Origin: Bacillota bacterium
GTDB lineage: Bacteria; Bacillota; Sulfobacillia; DUSP01; JBFMCS01
DNA length: 64,000 bases
Assembly (NCBI GenBank): GCA_040754315.1
Contig: JBFMCS010000043.1
Location: 1 to 64,000 of the forward strand
Direction of reading: 5' to 3'
Shown: piece after piece, positions 1 through 8,539 of the stretch
Layout of the letters: each line of letters begins with the position of its first letter
How positions within the stretch are numbered: the first letter of the stretch is position 1
Made by a program: the position numbers and the translations under genes
The notes under the pieces: generated by a model
Told to the model about the DNA's origin: nothing
The model's input: the letters and a program-made list of their open reading frames with translations, nothing else
The model's database searches: none

Positions 1-86
1 TGGTCAGTCAGCTTTCCGTCCTTGAGCCACCGGTGCAAGGTGGTCTTGGAAAGCCTGTATGTTCTCTCTACTTCCAATTGCCTCAA
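1..86 (-). CDS. Possible helix-turn-helix protein, cut by window edge
   Basis: On the minus strand a second frame, open from a TTG at 86-84 to the window edge, encodes YRLSKTTLHRWLKDGKLT, which reads like the DNA-recognition helix-turn-helix of small excisionase or MerR-like proteins. It overlaps the end of the neighbouring 73-residue ORF in another frame, so either the two genes overlap or the 73-residue ORF is a frameshifted 5' part of one longer DNA-binding protein. There is no convincing ribosome binding site for the TTG. The rest of the protein lies outside the window. The assignment rests on the motif alone. Confidence 0.35.
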   Translation of the reverse strand, partial: MRQLEVERTYRLSKTTLHRWLKDGKLTD

Positions 87-225
87 CAGCATCCAGCATT
101 ACCTCGTTCAACCAAATCTCATATTCTCGCTTGTCTGGCACGGTCTCAAATGGCGGGTCAACTTCAATCCGTTCACCGTTGACCACCACGAAATCCTCAC
201 CAATCTCGTCTATAGTATACATCAT
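4..225 (-). CDS. Small acidic protein, unknown function
   Basis: The 73-residue ORF starts at ATG behind a strong ribosome binding site (AAGGAGG about 6 bases upstream), so it is probably translated. The N-terminal 55 residues are acidic (runs such as EIGEDFVVV and EVDPPFE). The last 20 or so residues overlap a helix-turn-helix-like reading in another frame, which raises the possibility of a frameshift near base 85. No family is recognised. The gene points out of the window, away from the nuclease-fold gene at 356. Confidence 0.5.
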   Translation of the reverse strand: MMYTIDEIGEDFVVVNGERIEVDPPFETVPDKREYEIWLNEVMLDAVEAIGSRENIQAFQDHLAPVAQGRKAD

Positions 226-355
226 TCTTGCCTCCTTGTCAAATGCTTCGGGCGGGTTTGTAGAGGAAAAGTCAGTTATCCGGTAACTGTTTCATCCTCC
301 CACCATCAATTGCCAGGAGGGCCGGGCCAGCGCCCTATAGAATCCCCAGTATGAT

Positions 356-1216
356 ATGAATATTCCCCCGACCAAGCCAGTGACAGGGGCGCCTCCCGGC
401 ACCCCGCGAGTCGTGTTGACCTGGGCCGTTCGCATGGCCGCTGCGGCCCTTGTCATCCTTGTCTGGCTACTGTACTCCGGGCACGGGCGCCCCACGCCAG
501 TGCTGGGGTCCTGGTCCACCGGGGCCCCCTTCGACGGTACCGTGGTGGTGATGACCTACAACATCAACCATGCCAGGGGTATCGACGGCAGGGTGGACCT
601 GGAGCGGATCACCGCGGTCATCAGTAATAGCGGCGCCCAGGTGGTTTCCCTCCAGGAGGTGGACCGTCTGCTTCCCCGTTCGGGGATGCGGGACCAGGTC
701 AGGGAGATCGCTCGTGCGCTGGACATGGACTACGTGTGTGCCCCCAACCTTGGGGTCGGGAGGGTGGGCTACGGCAACGCCATCCTGAGCTCCTTTCCTA
801 TGACCGACTGGGAGGTTGTAAGGTTCAGCGGCATCAAGGAGCGCCGCGGCATCGCCCGGGTGGCCCTGGACTTGGGAGACGGGAAGACCCTCCAGGTGTT
901 CTCAACCCACCTGAGTTTCGACCCCACTGAGGTAGGGGGCCAGGCCAGGCAGGCCATGAGGTTCATAGCGAGCTTCGGAGCGCCAAAGGTGGTCATGGGG
1001 GACCTCAACCTGGAGGATGATGCCCCCGAAGTGGGGCTGGCCTCCACCCGCTACCAGGATGCTGGTCATCATGCAGGCTTCACCTTCCCTTCCTGGGCAC
1101 CTCGCTGCCGGATAGACTACATCCTGGTCTCCAGGAGTGTAACCGTGCTGGAGGCCCGGGTTATCTGGTCAGATGCCTCTGATCACCTGCCTGTCATGGC
1201 ACGTCTAAGTCTCTAG
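356..1216 (+). CDS. Membrane-anchored endonuclease/exonuclease/phosphatase family protein
   Basis: A 286-residue member of the endonuclease/exonuclease/phosphatase superfamily (metal-dependent phosphoesterase fold shared with DNase I and inositol phosphatases). One hydrophobic segment at about residues 24-42 should anchor it so that the catalytic domain lies outside the membrane. The usual motifs are in order: YNINHARG (metal/substrate), QEVDR (catalytic Glu), GDLNLE (Asp/Asn pair) and SDHLPV (terminal Asp-His). The natural substrate cannot be told from sequence; nuclease, lipid phosphatase or sphingomyelinase-like activities are all possible. It ends 76 bases before rapZ and may be co-transcribed with it. 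Confidence 0.85.
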   Translation: MNIPPTKPVTGAPPGTPRVVLTWAVRMAAAALVILVWLLYSGHGRPTPVLGSWSTGAPFDGTVVVMTYNINHARGIDGRVDLERITAVISNSGAQVVSLQEVDRLLPRSGMRDQVREIARALDMDYVCAPNLGVGRVGYGNAILSSFPMTDWEVVRFSGIKERRGIARVALDLGDGKTLQVFSTHLSFDPTEVGGQARQAMRFIASFGAPKVVMGDLNLEDDAPEVGLASTRYQDAGHHAGFTFPSWAPRCRIDYILVSRSVTVLEARVIWSDASDHLPVMARLSL

Positions 1217-1292
1217 GAGGAGAAGTCAGGGTAAGTCAAGAACACCACATGTTGTTGCCCTATTATCAAAGGGACGCGCAGGTGATGAGCGG

Positions 1293-2183
1293 TTGAAGGA
1301 GGCCGGGGGTACTGACCTTAGGCTAGTAATAATCACGGGACTCTCCGGAGCTGGCAAGACCCAAGCCCTGAGAAGCCTGGAGGATCTGGGTTTCTTCTGC
1401 GTTGACAACCTCCCTCCCGCCCTCCTTCCAAAGTTCGCCGAGATGTGCGGCAAGTCAGGGGAGAACACCTGCCGGGTGGCCCTGGTGATAGATGTCCGCG
1501 GGGGCGTGTTCTTTGACGACCTTTTCCAGTCCCTTAAGATCCTGGAGGAGGAAGGAGTCATTCACAAGATCCTCTTCCTGGAGGCAGATGACGAGACCCT
1601 GGTGAGGCGTTTCAAGGAGACCCGCCGCCGGCATCCCTTGTCCCGCCACTTGGGGATCCTGGAGGGTGTAAAGGCTGAAAGGAAGAAGCTGGAGGAGATC
1701 CGGGGGCATGCCAACGTCATCCTGGATACCAGCAAGACAACCCCCCAACGCCTGAAGGAAGAGATAGCGCAGAGGTTCGCGGAAGACCCCGGCCTGGAGC
1801 GCTTCGTCATATCCTTGACCACCTTCGGCTTTAAGAAGGGACTCCCCAGGGACGCTGACATAGTGCTGGATGTACGCTTCCTGCCGAACCCCTTCTACGT
1901 TGAGTCCCTGAGGGAACGGGATGGCAGGGATGCCGCGGTGGAGCAGTATGTCTTGAAGTGGGCCGTGACTAAGGGGTTCCTGAAGAGACTGGATGGCCTT
2001 CTTAGGTACTTGCTCCCCCACTACAAGAACGAGGGCAAGAACCACCTGGCCATCGCCATCGGCTGTACTGGTGGACGACACCGATCAGTCGTGGTGGCAA
2101 ACCGCCTGGGTGAACTTCTCCGGGCAAGGAAGCATACGGTGATTGTGGAGCACCGGGACATAGATGAAGAGAGTGGAAATTAA
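1293..2183 (+). CDS. rapZ: RapZ/YvcJ nucleotide-binding adapter protein
   Basis: RapZ-family protein (formerly UPF0042, YvcJ), 296 residues, the usual length. The P-loop is at the N terminus (TGLSGAGKT, residues 15-23), followed by the family block FFCVDNLPP. The C-terminal half has the characteristic GCTGGRHRSV motif near residue 260. In Enterobacteria RapZ controls glmS mRNA decay; in Bacillus YvcJ affects competence and its role is less clear. The chosen TTG start is the only in-frame start near the P-loop, and its ribosome binding site is weak. It is followed after three bases by yvcK, the standard rapZ-yvcK-whiA order in Firmicutes. Confidence 0.93.
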   Translation: MKEAGGTDLRLVIITGLSGAGKTQALRSLEDLGFFCVDNLPPALLPKFAEMCGKSGENTCRVALVIDVRGGVFFDDLFQSLKILEEEGVIHKILFLEADDETLVRRFKETRRRHPLSRHLGILEGVKAERKKLEEIRGHANVILDTSKTTPQRLKEEIAQRFAEDPGLERFVISLTTFGFKKGLPRDADIVLDVRFLPNPFYVESLRERDGRDAAVEQYVLKWAVTKGFLKRLDGLLRYLLPHYKNEGKNHLAIAIGCTGGRHRSVVVANRLGELLRARKHTVIVEHRDIDEESGN

Positions 2184-2186
2184 CCT

Positions 2187-3242
2187 GTGAGGGTGCCAGT
2201 GGACAGGGAGGACCTGAAGGACACCATGAAGCGCCTCGTAGCCGCCAGAAAACGCTCCACTGGAGATATCGGGGCCGCATGGGCTCCCAGTGTGGTTGCC
2301 TTTGGAGGGGGCACGGGACTCTCGGTGCTCCTCAGGGGACTCAAGGAGAGGACCCACAGGGTCACGGCGGTTGTCACAGTGGCCGATGACGGCGGGTCCT
2401 CAGGCCGTTTGAGGGATGAGCTGGGCATGCTTCCCCCTGGGGACATCAGAGCCTGCCTGGTGGCCCTGGCCGAGGCGGAACCCCTGATGCGACGCCTCTT
2501 CCAGTACAGGTTTGACCAGGGGGACGGCCTCCAGGGGCACACCTTTGGCAACCTGTTCATCGCGGCTATGACGGAGATAACCGGGGACTTCCAGGAGGCT
2601 GTGAAGCTCTCCAGCCGTGTGCTGGCGGTGAAGGGCCGGGTGCTGCCTGCCACCCTCGAGCACGTTACCCTCGCCGCCGAAATGGAGGACGGCCGTGTTG
2701 TGCACGGGGAGACTGCCGTTACCGCAGCAGGAGGAACCATCCGCAGGGTTTGGCTAAAACCCCGTTGCAGTCCTGTGCCCGAAGCGCTCAGCGCCATAGC
2801 CGAGGCTGATATTGTGGGCATAGGGCCGGGCAGCCTCTACACTAGCGTCCTGCCTACCCTGGTCGTGGGCGGGGTGGCCGAGGCCATCGCGCGGTCCAGG
2901 GCTGTCAAGGTGTATGTTGCTAATTTGATGACCCAGCCTGGTGAGACCGCCGGTTACCGGGTATCAGACCACGTGCGGGCCATCATGGATCACGCGGGCA
3001 AGGGTGTGATAGACTGGGTGGCGGTTAACAACACCGCCATCCGTGCGGAACTGGCCAGGAGATACGAGGTGGAAGGCTCCGAGCCAGTAGCCTTGGACTT
3101 GGAGGCTGTGAGGGGCATGGGGGTGAGTGTCCTCCAGGGGGACCTGGTGGAACAGGGGGAATACGCGCGGCATGACCCGGAGAAGCTGGCTGAGGCACTC
3201 TTCACCGTGCTGCCTGCGGCAAGAGCGAACTGGAGGAGGTAG
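2187..3242 (+). CDS. yvcK: YvcK/CofD-like gluconeogenesis factor
   Basis: YvcK family (UDP-sugar-binding protein related to the CofD transferase), 351 residues. The N-terminal AFGGGTGLSVLLRGLK block and the VTVADDGGSSGRLR block are the diagnostic nucleotide-binding loops; GIGPGSLYTSVLP near residue 215 is the other conserved family motif. In Bacillus and Listeria YvcK is needed for growth on gluconeogenic carbon sources and for proper localisation of cell-wall enzymes. Start is GTG, three bases after the rapZ stop, indicating coupled translation. It is unusual that the next gene is a tryptophanase rather than whiA. Confidence 0.93.
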   Translation: MRVPVDREDLKDTMKRLVAARKRSTGDIGAAWAPSVVAFGGGTGLSVLLRGLKERTHRVTAVVTVADDGGSSGRLRDELGMLPPGDIRACLVALAEAEPLMRRLFQYRFDQGDGLQGHTFGNLFIAAMTEITGDFQEAVKLSSRVLAVKGRVLPATLEHVTLAAEMEDGRVVHGETAVTAAGGTIRRVWLKPRCSPVPEALSAIAEADIVGIGPGSLYTSVLPTLVVGGVAEAIARSRAVKVYVANLMTQPGETAGYRVSDHVRAIMDHAGKGVIDWVAVNNTAIRAELARRYEVEGSEPVALDLEAVRGMGVSVLQGDLVEQGEYARHDPEKLAEALFTVLPAARANWRR

Positions 3243-3246
3243 GTTC

Positions 3247-4623
3247 TTGGAGAGTCCATTGACGGCGGAGCCCTATAGGATCAAGATGGTGGAGCCCCTG
3301 CATCTGACCACGCTGGCCGAGAGAAGACGCTGCATCAGTGAGGCAGGCTACAACCCGTTTCTTCTGGAGTCCCGGTCTGTATACATAGACCTGCTCACTG
3401 ACAGCGGGACCGGTTCCATGAGTGATAGCCAGTGGGCTGCCATGATGGAGGGAGACGAATCCTACGCTGGGAGCCGGAGTTTCCAGCGGCTGAGGCAGGC
3501 AGTAGCAGATGTGATGGGGTTTTCCTTCGTTATCCCGGCTCATCAAGGGAGGGCTGCTGAGAACATCCTGTTCCTGACCCTCCTGAAAGAGGGAGACCTG
3601 GTTCCCAGCAATTATCACTTCGATACCACCAGAGCCCACGTCTGGAACCGCCGGGCGGTGCCCGTGGACCTGGTGTCCGCGGAGGCCCATGACCCCGAAC
3701 TGGAGATGCCCTTCAAGGGGGATGTGGACCTGGCCAGGCTGGATGACCTGCTCAGGGAGAAAGGGCCAGGCAAGGTACCGCTGGTCATGGTCACGCTGAC
3801 CTGCAACGGTACTGGTGGGCACCCCGTCTCCATGGCTAACCTTAAGGGCCTGAGGGACATCACACTTAAGTACGGTGTGCCACTGGTGATGGACGCCTGC
3901 CGGTTCGCGGAGAACGCCTACTTCATTAAGACCCGGGAGCCGGGCTACCAGGACAAGCCCGTGGCAGGGATCGTTCGTGAGATGATGGATCAGGTTGACG
4001 GTTGCACAATGAGCGCGAAGAAGGACGCCTTGGCCAACATCGGGGGTTTCCTTGCCCTGAGGGACCCGGAGATCGTGCAGCGTGCCCAGGCATGGGCCGT
4101 TCTGTATGAGGGATTTCCCACGTACGGAGGCATGGCTGGCAGGGACATGGAGGCTGTCGCCCGGGGTCTCAGGGAGGTGCTGGATTTCAGCTACCTGGCG
4201 GATAGGGTTGGGCAGGTCCAGTACCTGCACTCCCAGCTGGTCAAGGCGGGTGTCCCGGTGGTCAAACCCTCCGGGGGGCATGCCGTGTATGTGGACGCCG
4301 GGGCATTCCTGCCCCACCTTCCCAGGGCAGCCTTTCCCGCCTGGGCCCTTTCAGTCGAATTGTACCTTGAGGCGGGGGTCAGGGGCGTGGAGATCGGCTC
4401 TGTGATGGCGGGGCGAGACCCCAGGACAGGGGAGAACATGGAACCCAGGTTGGAGATGGTTCGCCTGGCCATCCCGCGTCGCACCTACACCTACCGGCAC
4501 ATGGATGTTGTGGCTCGTGCCTTCTTGGACCTCCTGGCCAGGAGGGAAAGGGTCAAGGGCTATCGCTTCGAGTATGAGCCCCCCGTGCTGCGGCATTTCA
4601 CCGCGCGCCTGTCGCCCATGTGA
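3247..4623 (+). CDS. tnaA: Tryptophanase (PLP-dependent tryptophan indole-lyase)
   Basis: Beta-eliminating lyase of 458 residues. It starts at TTG behind GGAGGT and reads into the family's N-terminal YRIKMVEPL block. The PLP lysine lies in the motif CTMSAKKDALANIGGFL. The enzyme splits L-tryptophan into indole, pyruvate and ammonia. Tryptophanase is favoured over tyrosine phenol-lyase because the segment after GVRG reads VEIGS, as in tryptophanases, where tyrosine phenol-lyases have MERG with the substrate-binding Arg; the C-terminal RHFTARL fits both. It sits between yvcK and whiA with gaps of 4 and 7 bases, so it is transcribed inside the cell-division/regulatory operon, an odd location for a catabolic gene. 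Confidence 0.9.
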   Translation: MESPLTAEPYRIKMVEPLHLTTLAERRRCISEAGYNPFLLESRSVYIDLLTDSGTGSMSDSQWAAMMEGDESYAGSRSFQRLRQAVADVMGFSFVIPAHQGRAAENILFLTLLKEGDLVPSNYHFDTTRAHVWNRRAVPVDLVSAEAHDPELEMPFKGDVDLARLDDLLREKGPGKVPLVMVTLTCNGTGGHPVSMANLKGLRDITLKYGVPLVMDACRFAENAYFIKTREPGYQDKPVAGIVREMMDQVDGCTMSAKKDALANIGGFLALRDPEIVQRAQAWAVLYEGFPTYGGMAGRDMEAVARGLREVLDFSYLADRVGQVQYLHSQLVKAGVPVVKPSGGHAVYVDAGAFLPHLPRAAFPAWALSVELYLEAGVRGVEIGSVMAGRDPRTGENMEPRLEMVRLAIPRRTYTYRHMDVVARAFLDLLARRERVKGYRFEYEPPVLRHFTARLSPM

Positions 4624-4630
4624 GAGGTGC

Positions 4631-5563
4631 ATGCCAGTGACCTTCTCCTTGTTGGTTAAGGGGGAACTGGCCGGGCTCCCGGTGCCCAGGGCACCGGAGG
4701 CAGTCCGTGCCGAACTCGCGGGCCTTGCGAGAACCGCCGGTGCCATCCAGGGGTGCGCCGGGAGGTGGGCCCTTGAGGTTACCTTGAACCACTCTCCCAC
4801 AGCCAGGCGGGCCTTCCGGTTGATCAAGGCGGGCTTTGGGGTGCGCACTGACATCATGGTGAAGAAGCGCCGGAGCCCCCGGACGCTCACGCAGTACGTT
4901 GTCAGGGTGCCTCCCCTGGAGTCCGAGACAGTACTAAAGGGGCTAGGTTTCTGGGGCGACAGCGGCTTGGGGACAGGTCTTGTTTCCCAGCCGGGCGGCG
5001 CGAAGCCTAGGCGGGCCTACCTTCGAGGTGCGTTTCTTGGCTCAGGCTCCGTGGCAAGCCCCGAGAGTACCCATCACCTTGAGGTAAGGTTCCAGTCGGA
5101 GGCACCTGCCCTGGGGTTCTGCGACCTGCTGTTGAGCGAGGGCATAAAACCCGGGGTAAGGGCAAAGAACCATGGCTGGCTGGTCTACCTCAAGGAATGT
5201 GAAGAGATCGTGAAGTTCCTCACCCTGGCGGGGGCTCATGGCGCGGTGCTGAGATACCAGGACGTGAGGGTTCTCCGGGATGTGAGGGGTAGGGTCAACC
5301 GGGTGGTGAACTGCGAGACCGCCAACGTCACCAAGATAGTGGACGCCGGGGTCCGCCAGGTAGAGGCGATCCTTCTCATAGAGCGTACTATCGGGCTGGA
5401 TGCCTTGAGCCCGAGCCTGGGGGATCTGGCTCGCTTGAGGCTGGAGCACCCAGATCTGAGCCTTAAGGAGCTGGGGGAGCTACTGGAGCCAGTCTTGGGG
5501 AAGTCCGGGGTGAACCACCGCTTGAGGCGTTTGAGCATGATAGCCCAGAAGCTGACTAACTGA
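4631..5563 (+). CDS. whiA: DNA-binding protein WhiA
   Basis: WhiA, 310 residues, with the two-domain layout of the family: an N-terminal LAGLIDADG-homing-endonuclease-like fold (for example RRAYLRGAFLGSGS near residues 127-140) and a C-terminal helix-turn-helix (LSLKELGELLEPVLGKSGVNHRLRRL). The endonuclease catalytic residues are lost in this family; WhiA acts as a DNA-binding protein in sporulation of Streptomyces and in division/chromosome segregation of Bacillus. ATG lies 7 bases after the tryptophanase stop. Its 3' end overlaps the 3' end of the convergent transporter gene by 8 bases. Confidence 0.93.
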   Translation: MPVTFSLLVKGELAGLPVPRAPEAVRAELAGLARTAGAIQGCAGRWALEVTLNHSPTARRAFRLIKAGFGVRTDIMVKKRRSPRTLTQYVVRVPPLESETVLKGLGFWGDSGLGTGLVSQPGGAKPRRAYLRGAFLGSGSVASPESTHHLEVRFQSEAPALGFCDLLLSEGIKPGVRAKNHGWLVYLKECEEIVKFLTLAGAHGAVLRYQDVRVLRDVRGRVNRVVNCETANVTKIVDAGVRQVEAILLIERTIGLDALSPSLGDLARLRLEHPDLSLKELGELLEPVLGKSGVNHRLRRLSMIAQKLTN

Positions 5564-6074
5564 TGAGGATCCCGGCCACGGCGGCCAGCAGCAGAACGGC
5601 CGTGGGGTGGACCCGCCTGGTCGTCACCAGGGCAAAACACGCGACAGCGATGACAATGGAGGGGGTATCCAGCAATAGGGTCTGACCCACCCGGAGGGCC
5701 GCGAAGGCCACCAGGGCGGCCACGGCTGGGCGAACCCCGCCGAAGAACAGGCGGACCCCCTCCATCTTGCGGTACCGGAGGTAAAGCAGGGTCAAGACTC
5801 CCATGATAAACAGGGAGGGTGTAATAACTCCCAGGGTGGACGTCAATGCTCCCCAGAACCCGGCTACCCGGTACCCCACGTAGGTGGCGGCGTTTATGGC
5901 CACGGGGCCTGGCGTCATCTCGGCCACCGCGATGATGTCCACGAACTCCCCCATTGTGAGCCACCCCGCTCTGGTGATCAGCTCCTCTTCCATCAGGGGA
6001 AGCATGGCGTAGCCGCCTCCAAATCCGAAGATGCCCACCTTCAGGAAGGAGAGGAACAGTCTCGCGAGGATCAC
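5556..6074 (-). CDS. chrA: Chromate transporter (CHR family), second half-size subunit
   Basis: A 172-residue CHR-family membrane protein equivalent to the C-terminal half of a long ChrA. It has the family signature GIFGFGGGYAMLPLMEEEL near the N terminus followed by EFVDIIAVAEMTPGPVAINAATYVG, then several hydrophobic segments. In this family two short homologous genes form the transporter with opposite membrane topology. Start ATG overlaps the stop of the upstream half by four bases (positions 6071-6074), so the pair is translationally coupled. CHR proteins export chromate in some species; without a resistance regulator nearby the real substrate here is open. Confidence 0.85.
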   Translation of the reverse strand: MILARLFLSFLKVGIFGFGGGYAMLPLMEEELITRAGWLTMGEFVDIIAVAEMTPGPVAINAATYVGYRVAGFWGALTSTLGVITPSLFIMGVLTLLYLRYRKMEGVRLFFGGVRPAVAALVAFAALRVGQTLLLDTPSIVIAVACFALVTTRRVHPTAVLLLAAVAGILIS

Positions 6075-6616
6075 TGCTTCTTCACCCCCAAGACTGGGGC
6101 TGCCAGTCCCCAGAGCCCGAAGGCTGTTACCACCAGGGCCGGGTGCAGGTTCAGGTAAAGACCGGTGAAGGCCAGCAACCCTATGAGGGTGTTGTGCCAG
6201 CCGCGGAGCACCCGCCTGCCAACCTGGAATGCCGCGGAGGCGATGAGGGCCACCACGGCGGGCCTGAGTCCGTAGAAGGCTGAGGTCACCAGGGGGTATT
6301 CCCGCAAGCCTGGCATGAGCATGGCAATGGCCAGGATCACCAGGAAGGACGGGAGGATGACCCCCAGAACCGCCATTCCTGCCCCTGCCAGCCCCTTGAG
6401 GGCCAACCCGGCGTAGACTGCTGTATTCACAGCTATGGGTCCCGGGGCCCCCTGGGCCAAGCCCAGGAGATCAGTGAACTCCTCCTCCGAAAGCCAGCCG
6501 TGTCTTACCAGCTGCTGCCGGATCAGGGGCACCATGGCATATCCCCCACCGAAGGTAAAGGCTCCCACCCTCAGGAACACCAGCAGAAGCCGGGGGATCG
6601 TGGGCTCGATTGTCAT
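6071..6616 (-). CDS. chrA: Chromate transporter (CHR family), first half-size subunit
   Basis: A 181-residue partner of the gene downstream, with the same domain: GAFTFGGGYAMVPLIRQQL, then EEFTDLLGLAQGAPGPIAVNTAVYAG and hydrophobic segments. Start is set at the ATG encoding MTIEPTIPRLLL, preceded by GGGAGG 12 bases upstream; longer in-frame extensions have no support. The gene diverges from rex, and the 160-base gap between them should hold both promoters. The two halves are clear paralogues of each other, the usual short-chain CHR arrangement. Confidence 0.83.
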   Translation of the reverse strand: MTIEPTIPRLLLVFLRVGAFTFGGGYAMVPLIRQQLVRHGWLSEEEFTDLLGLAQGAPGPIAVNTAVYAGLALKGLAGAGMAVLGVILPSFLVILAIAMLMPGLREYPLVTSAFYGLRPAVVALIASAAFQVGRRVLRGWHNTLIGLLAFTGLYLNLHPALVVTAFGLWGLAAPVLGVKKQ

Positions 6617-6778
6617 GTGTCTCTGGTCCCTCCCATGGCTTGGCCTGGTTTGCGTCAGCCAAATCCGCCGTGCAGGGGAAGGAAAAGATCTCAAGGACGT
6701 TGAAACCAACACACGCTGGACTCATTCTACTATAAGTAGGTGTGGCTGTGAACCTACCAAGCCAGAGGGGGCGGTTTC

Positions 6779-7453
6779 GTGCCGAAGACTAAGATACCCG
6801 ACACGACCATCCGCAGGCTTCCCATCTATGTGAGGGTGCTCAGCGACTGGTCCGAGGAGAAGGTTGATGTGGTCTCTTCGGCCGAACTGGCCGCCAGGAC
6901 CGGTTTTTCCTCCGAACAGATCCGGAAGGACTTCGCGTATTTCGGCGCCTTCGGGGTGCGGGGAGTGGGCTATTCCGCGTCTCACCTTCAGGAGAGGCTC
7001 CGCAGGATACTGGGATTGAACAAGGAGGTTCCCGTGGCCCTGGTGGGGGCGGGGAACCTGGGGACCGCCCTGGCACGCTACAGCGTGCTTCGTCACAGGG
7101 ATGTGAGGGTCTCAGCGGTGTTCGACCAGGACTGGTCAAAGGTGGGAACCACCGTCAGCGGGGACCTCAAGGTCCACCACATCTCCGACATGCCCAGGGT
7201 CATACAGGAACAAGGCATCAAGATGGCCATCATTACCGTGCCAGCCCAGGAGGCCGAGAAGGCGGCGCAGCTCCTGGAGACCGCCGGTGTTGAGGCAATC
7301 CTGAACTTCGCTCCGGTCAAGGTCCATTCCACCAAGGGAACCTATGTCCAGAATATAGACCTGACCCTGGAGCTGCAGAGCCTCGCCTACTACGTCAATC
7401 CCACCTCCCCCAGGGACGGGTCCCACAGGAACGACCCGGACACGCCGAGATAG
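6779..7453 (+). CDS. rex: Redox-sensing transcriptional repressor Rex
   Basis: Rex, 224 residues, regulator that senses the NADH/NAD+ ratio and represses fermentative and respiratory genes. The N-terminal winged helix includes VVSSAELAARTGFSSEQIRKD; the Rossmann domain begins at VALVGAGNLGTALARY (near residue 80), and the NAD-responsive FNILNFAPV-like block is present as EAILNFAPVKV. GTG start with an upstream GGGGGCGG-type site. It is followed by the c-di-AMP/glucosamine operon after 60 bases. No obvious Rex operator palindrome was found nearby. Confidence 0.93.
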   Translation: MPKTKIPDTTIRRLPIYVRVLSDWSEEKVDVVSSAELAARTGFSSEQIRKDFAYFGAFGVRGVGYSASHLQERLRRILGLNKEVPVALVGAGNLGTALARYSVLRHRDVRVSAVFDQDWSKVGTTVSGDLKVHHISDMPRVIQEQGIKMAIITVPAQEAEKAAQLLETAGVEAILNFAPVKVHSTKGTYVQNIDLTLELQSLAYYVNPTSPRDGSHRNDPDTPR

Positions 7454-7513
7454 GGGCCGTGGGGGTAAGGTGGAGGGTGGAGTCTAGGGGATCTGCCATC
7501 CCAGGACTACGAG

Positions 7514-8530
7514 GTGGGTTTGTTGCTGGATAGTATTGGGTATCTTCCTCCCATTGAGACCGCGGTGATCTTGGGAGGGGCCGCAGTACTGGCATTTATC
7601 CTCCTATTCCGGGTAACCCCACGCCTGGCGCGACCATGGGCTCAGGTGGCACGTGGGGCAGGCTTTCTCATTGTCCTGGTGTTTAGCGGCTTGGCCATCG
7701 TGGCGTTCTTCCCAGAGGCCTCGGATGCCTTCAACCAGGTGCGCTATCTCCCGGCCTTCGACTTGATCATGGCCCTCGTCGATATCACGGTTGTCGCCTA
7801 TGTGCTCTACCGCATATTCACGGCCATCCGAGGCACCCGGGCAGTGCAGCTCCTTAAGGGTGTCATGATCCTCGTTGTGGCCACAGCGGTTAGCCAGGCC
7901 CTGGGACTCACCACCGTCAACTGGCTCTTGCGCAACGCCAGGCTCATGCTGTTCGTGGCGCTCCCAGTGGTGTTCCAGCCGGAGCTGAGGCGGGCCCTGG
8001 AGCAACTGGGGCGTGGCCAGCTCTTTGCCAGGACCCTGGGCTTCGCCGGGGATGAGGAGGCCTCTCGGGTGATCTCGGAGGTGATCAGGGCCACGGAGAT
8101 ACTGTCACGGAACAAGACCGGGGCTCTCATCGTCTTGGAAAGAGAGACAGGTCTTGGTGATCACGCTGAGACGGGTGTGAAGATGGATGCCCTGGTCAGC
8201 GCGGAACTCCTGGTCAATGTATTTGAGCCCAATACACCGCTGCACGATGGCGCGGTGATCCTCCGGGGCGGGCGGGTAATGGCCGCCTCATGCTACCTGC
8301 CGCTTACAGATGCCCTGGAGCTGGAGAAGGAGATGGGTGGCAGGCACAGGGCTGCCATGGGTATAACCGAGCATTCGGACTGCGTGGCAATAGTCGTATC
8401 GGAGGAGACAGGGAACATCTCCCTGGCCAACGAGGGCAACCTCACCAGGCGCCTGGATTCGCGGGCCATAAGAGAGTTGCTCATGGGTTTCTTCCACGTA
8501 CCGGTGGCGCCAGCCAGGGCTGGAAGGTGA
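7514..8530 (+). CDS. cdaA: Diadenylate cyclase CdaA
   Basis: Membrane-bound c-di-AMP synthase (CdaA/YbbP), longer than usual at 338 residues because of extra N-terminal hydrophobic sequence: at least four hydrophobic segments precede the DisA_N catalytic domain. The catalytic motifs are visible: HDGAVIL around residues 244-250 and RHRAAMG around 277-283. It condenses two ATP to c-di-AMP, the essential second messenger controlling potassium and osmolyte balance. It lies in the conserved order cdaA-cdaR-glmM, and CdaR and GlmM are known to bind and modulate CdaA. Confidence 0.93.
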   Translation: MGLLLDSIGYLPPIETAVILGGAAVLAFILLFRVTPRLARPWAQVARGAGFLIVLVFSGLAIVAFFPEASDAFNQVRYLPAFDLIMALVDITVVAYVLYRIFTAIRGTRAVQLLKGVMILVVATAVSQALGLTTVNWLLRNARLMLFVALPVVFQPELRRALEQLGRGQLFARTLGFAGDEEASRVISEVIRATEILSRNKTGALIVLERETGLGDHAETGVKMDALVSAELLVNVFEPNTPLHDGAVILRGGRVMAASCYLPLTDALELEKEMGGRHRAAMGITEHSDCVAIVVSEETGNISLANEGNLTRRLDSRAIRELLMGFFHVPVAPARAGR

Positions 8531-8539
8531 GGTGATGGT

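Noticed and set aside
3202-4317. 371-codon minus-strand open frame inside tryptophanase
   Set aside because: Shadow of the clearly identified tnaA frame.
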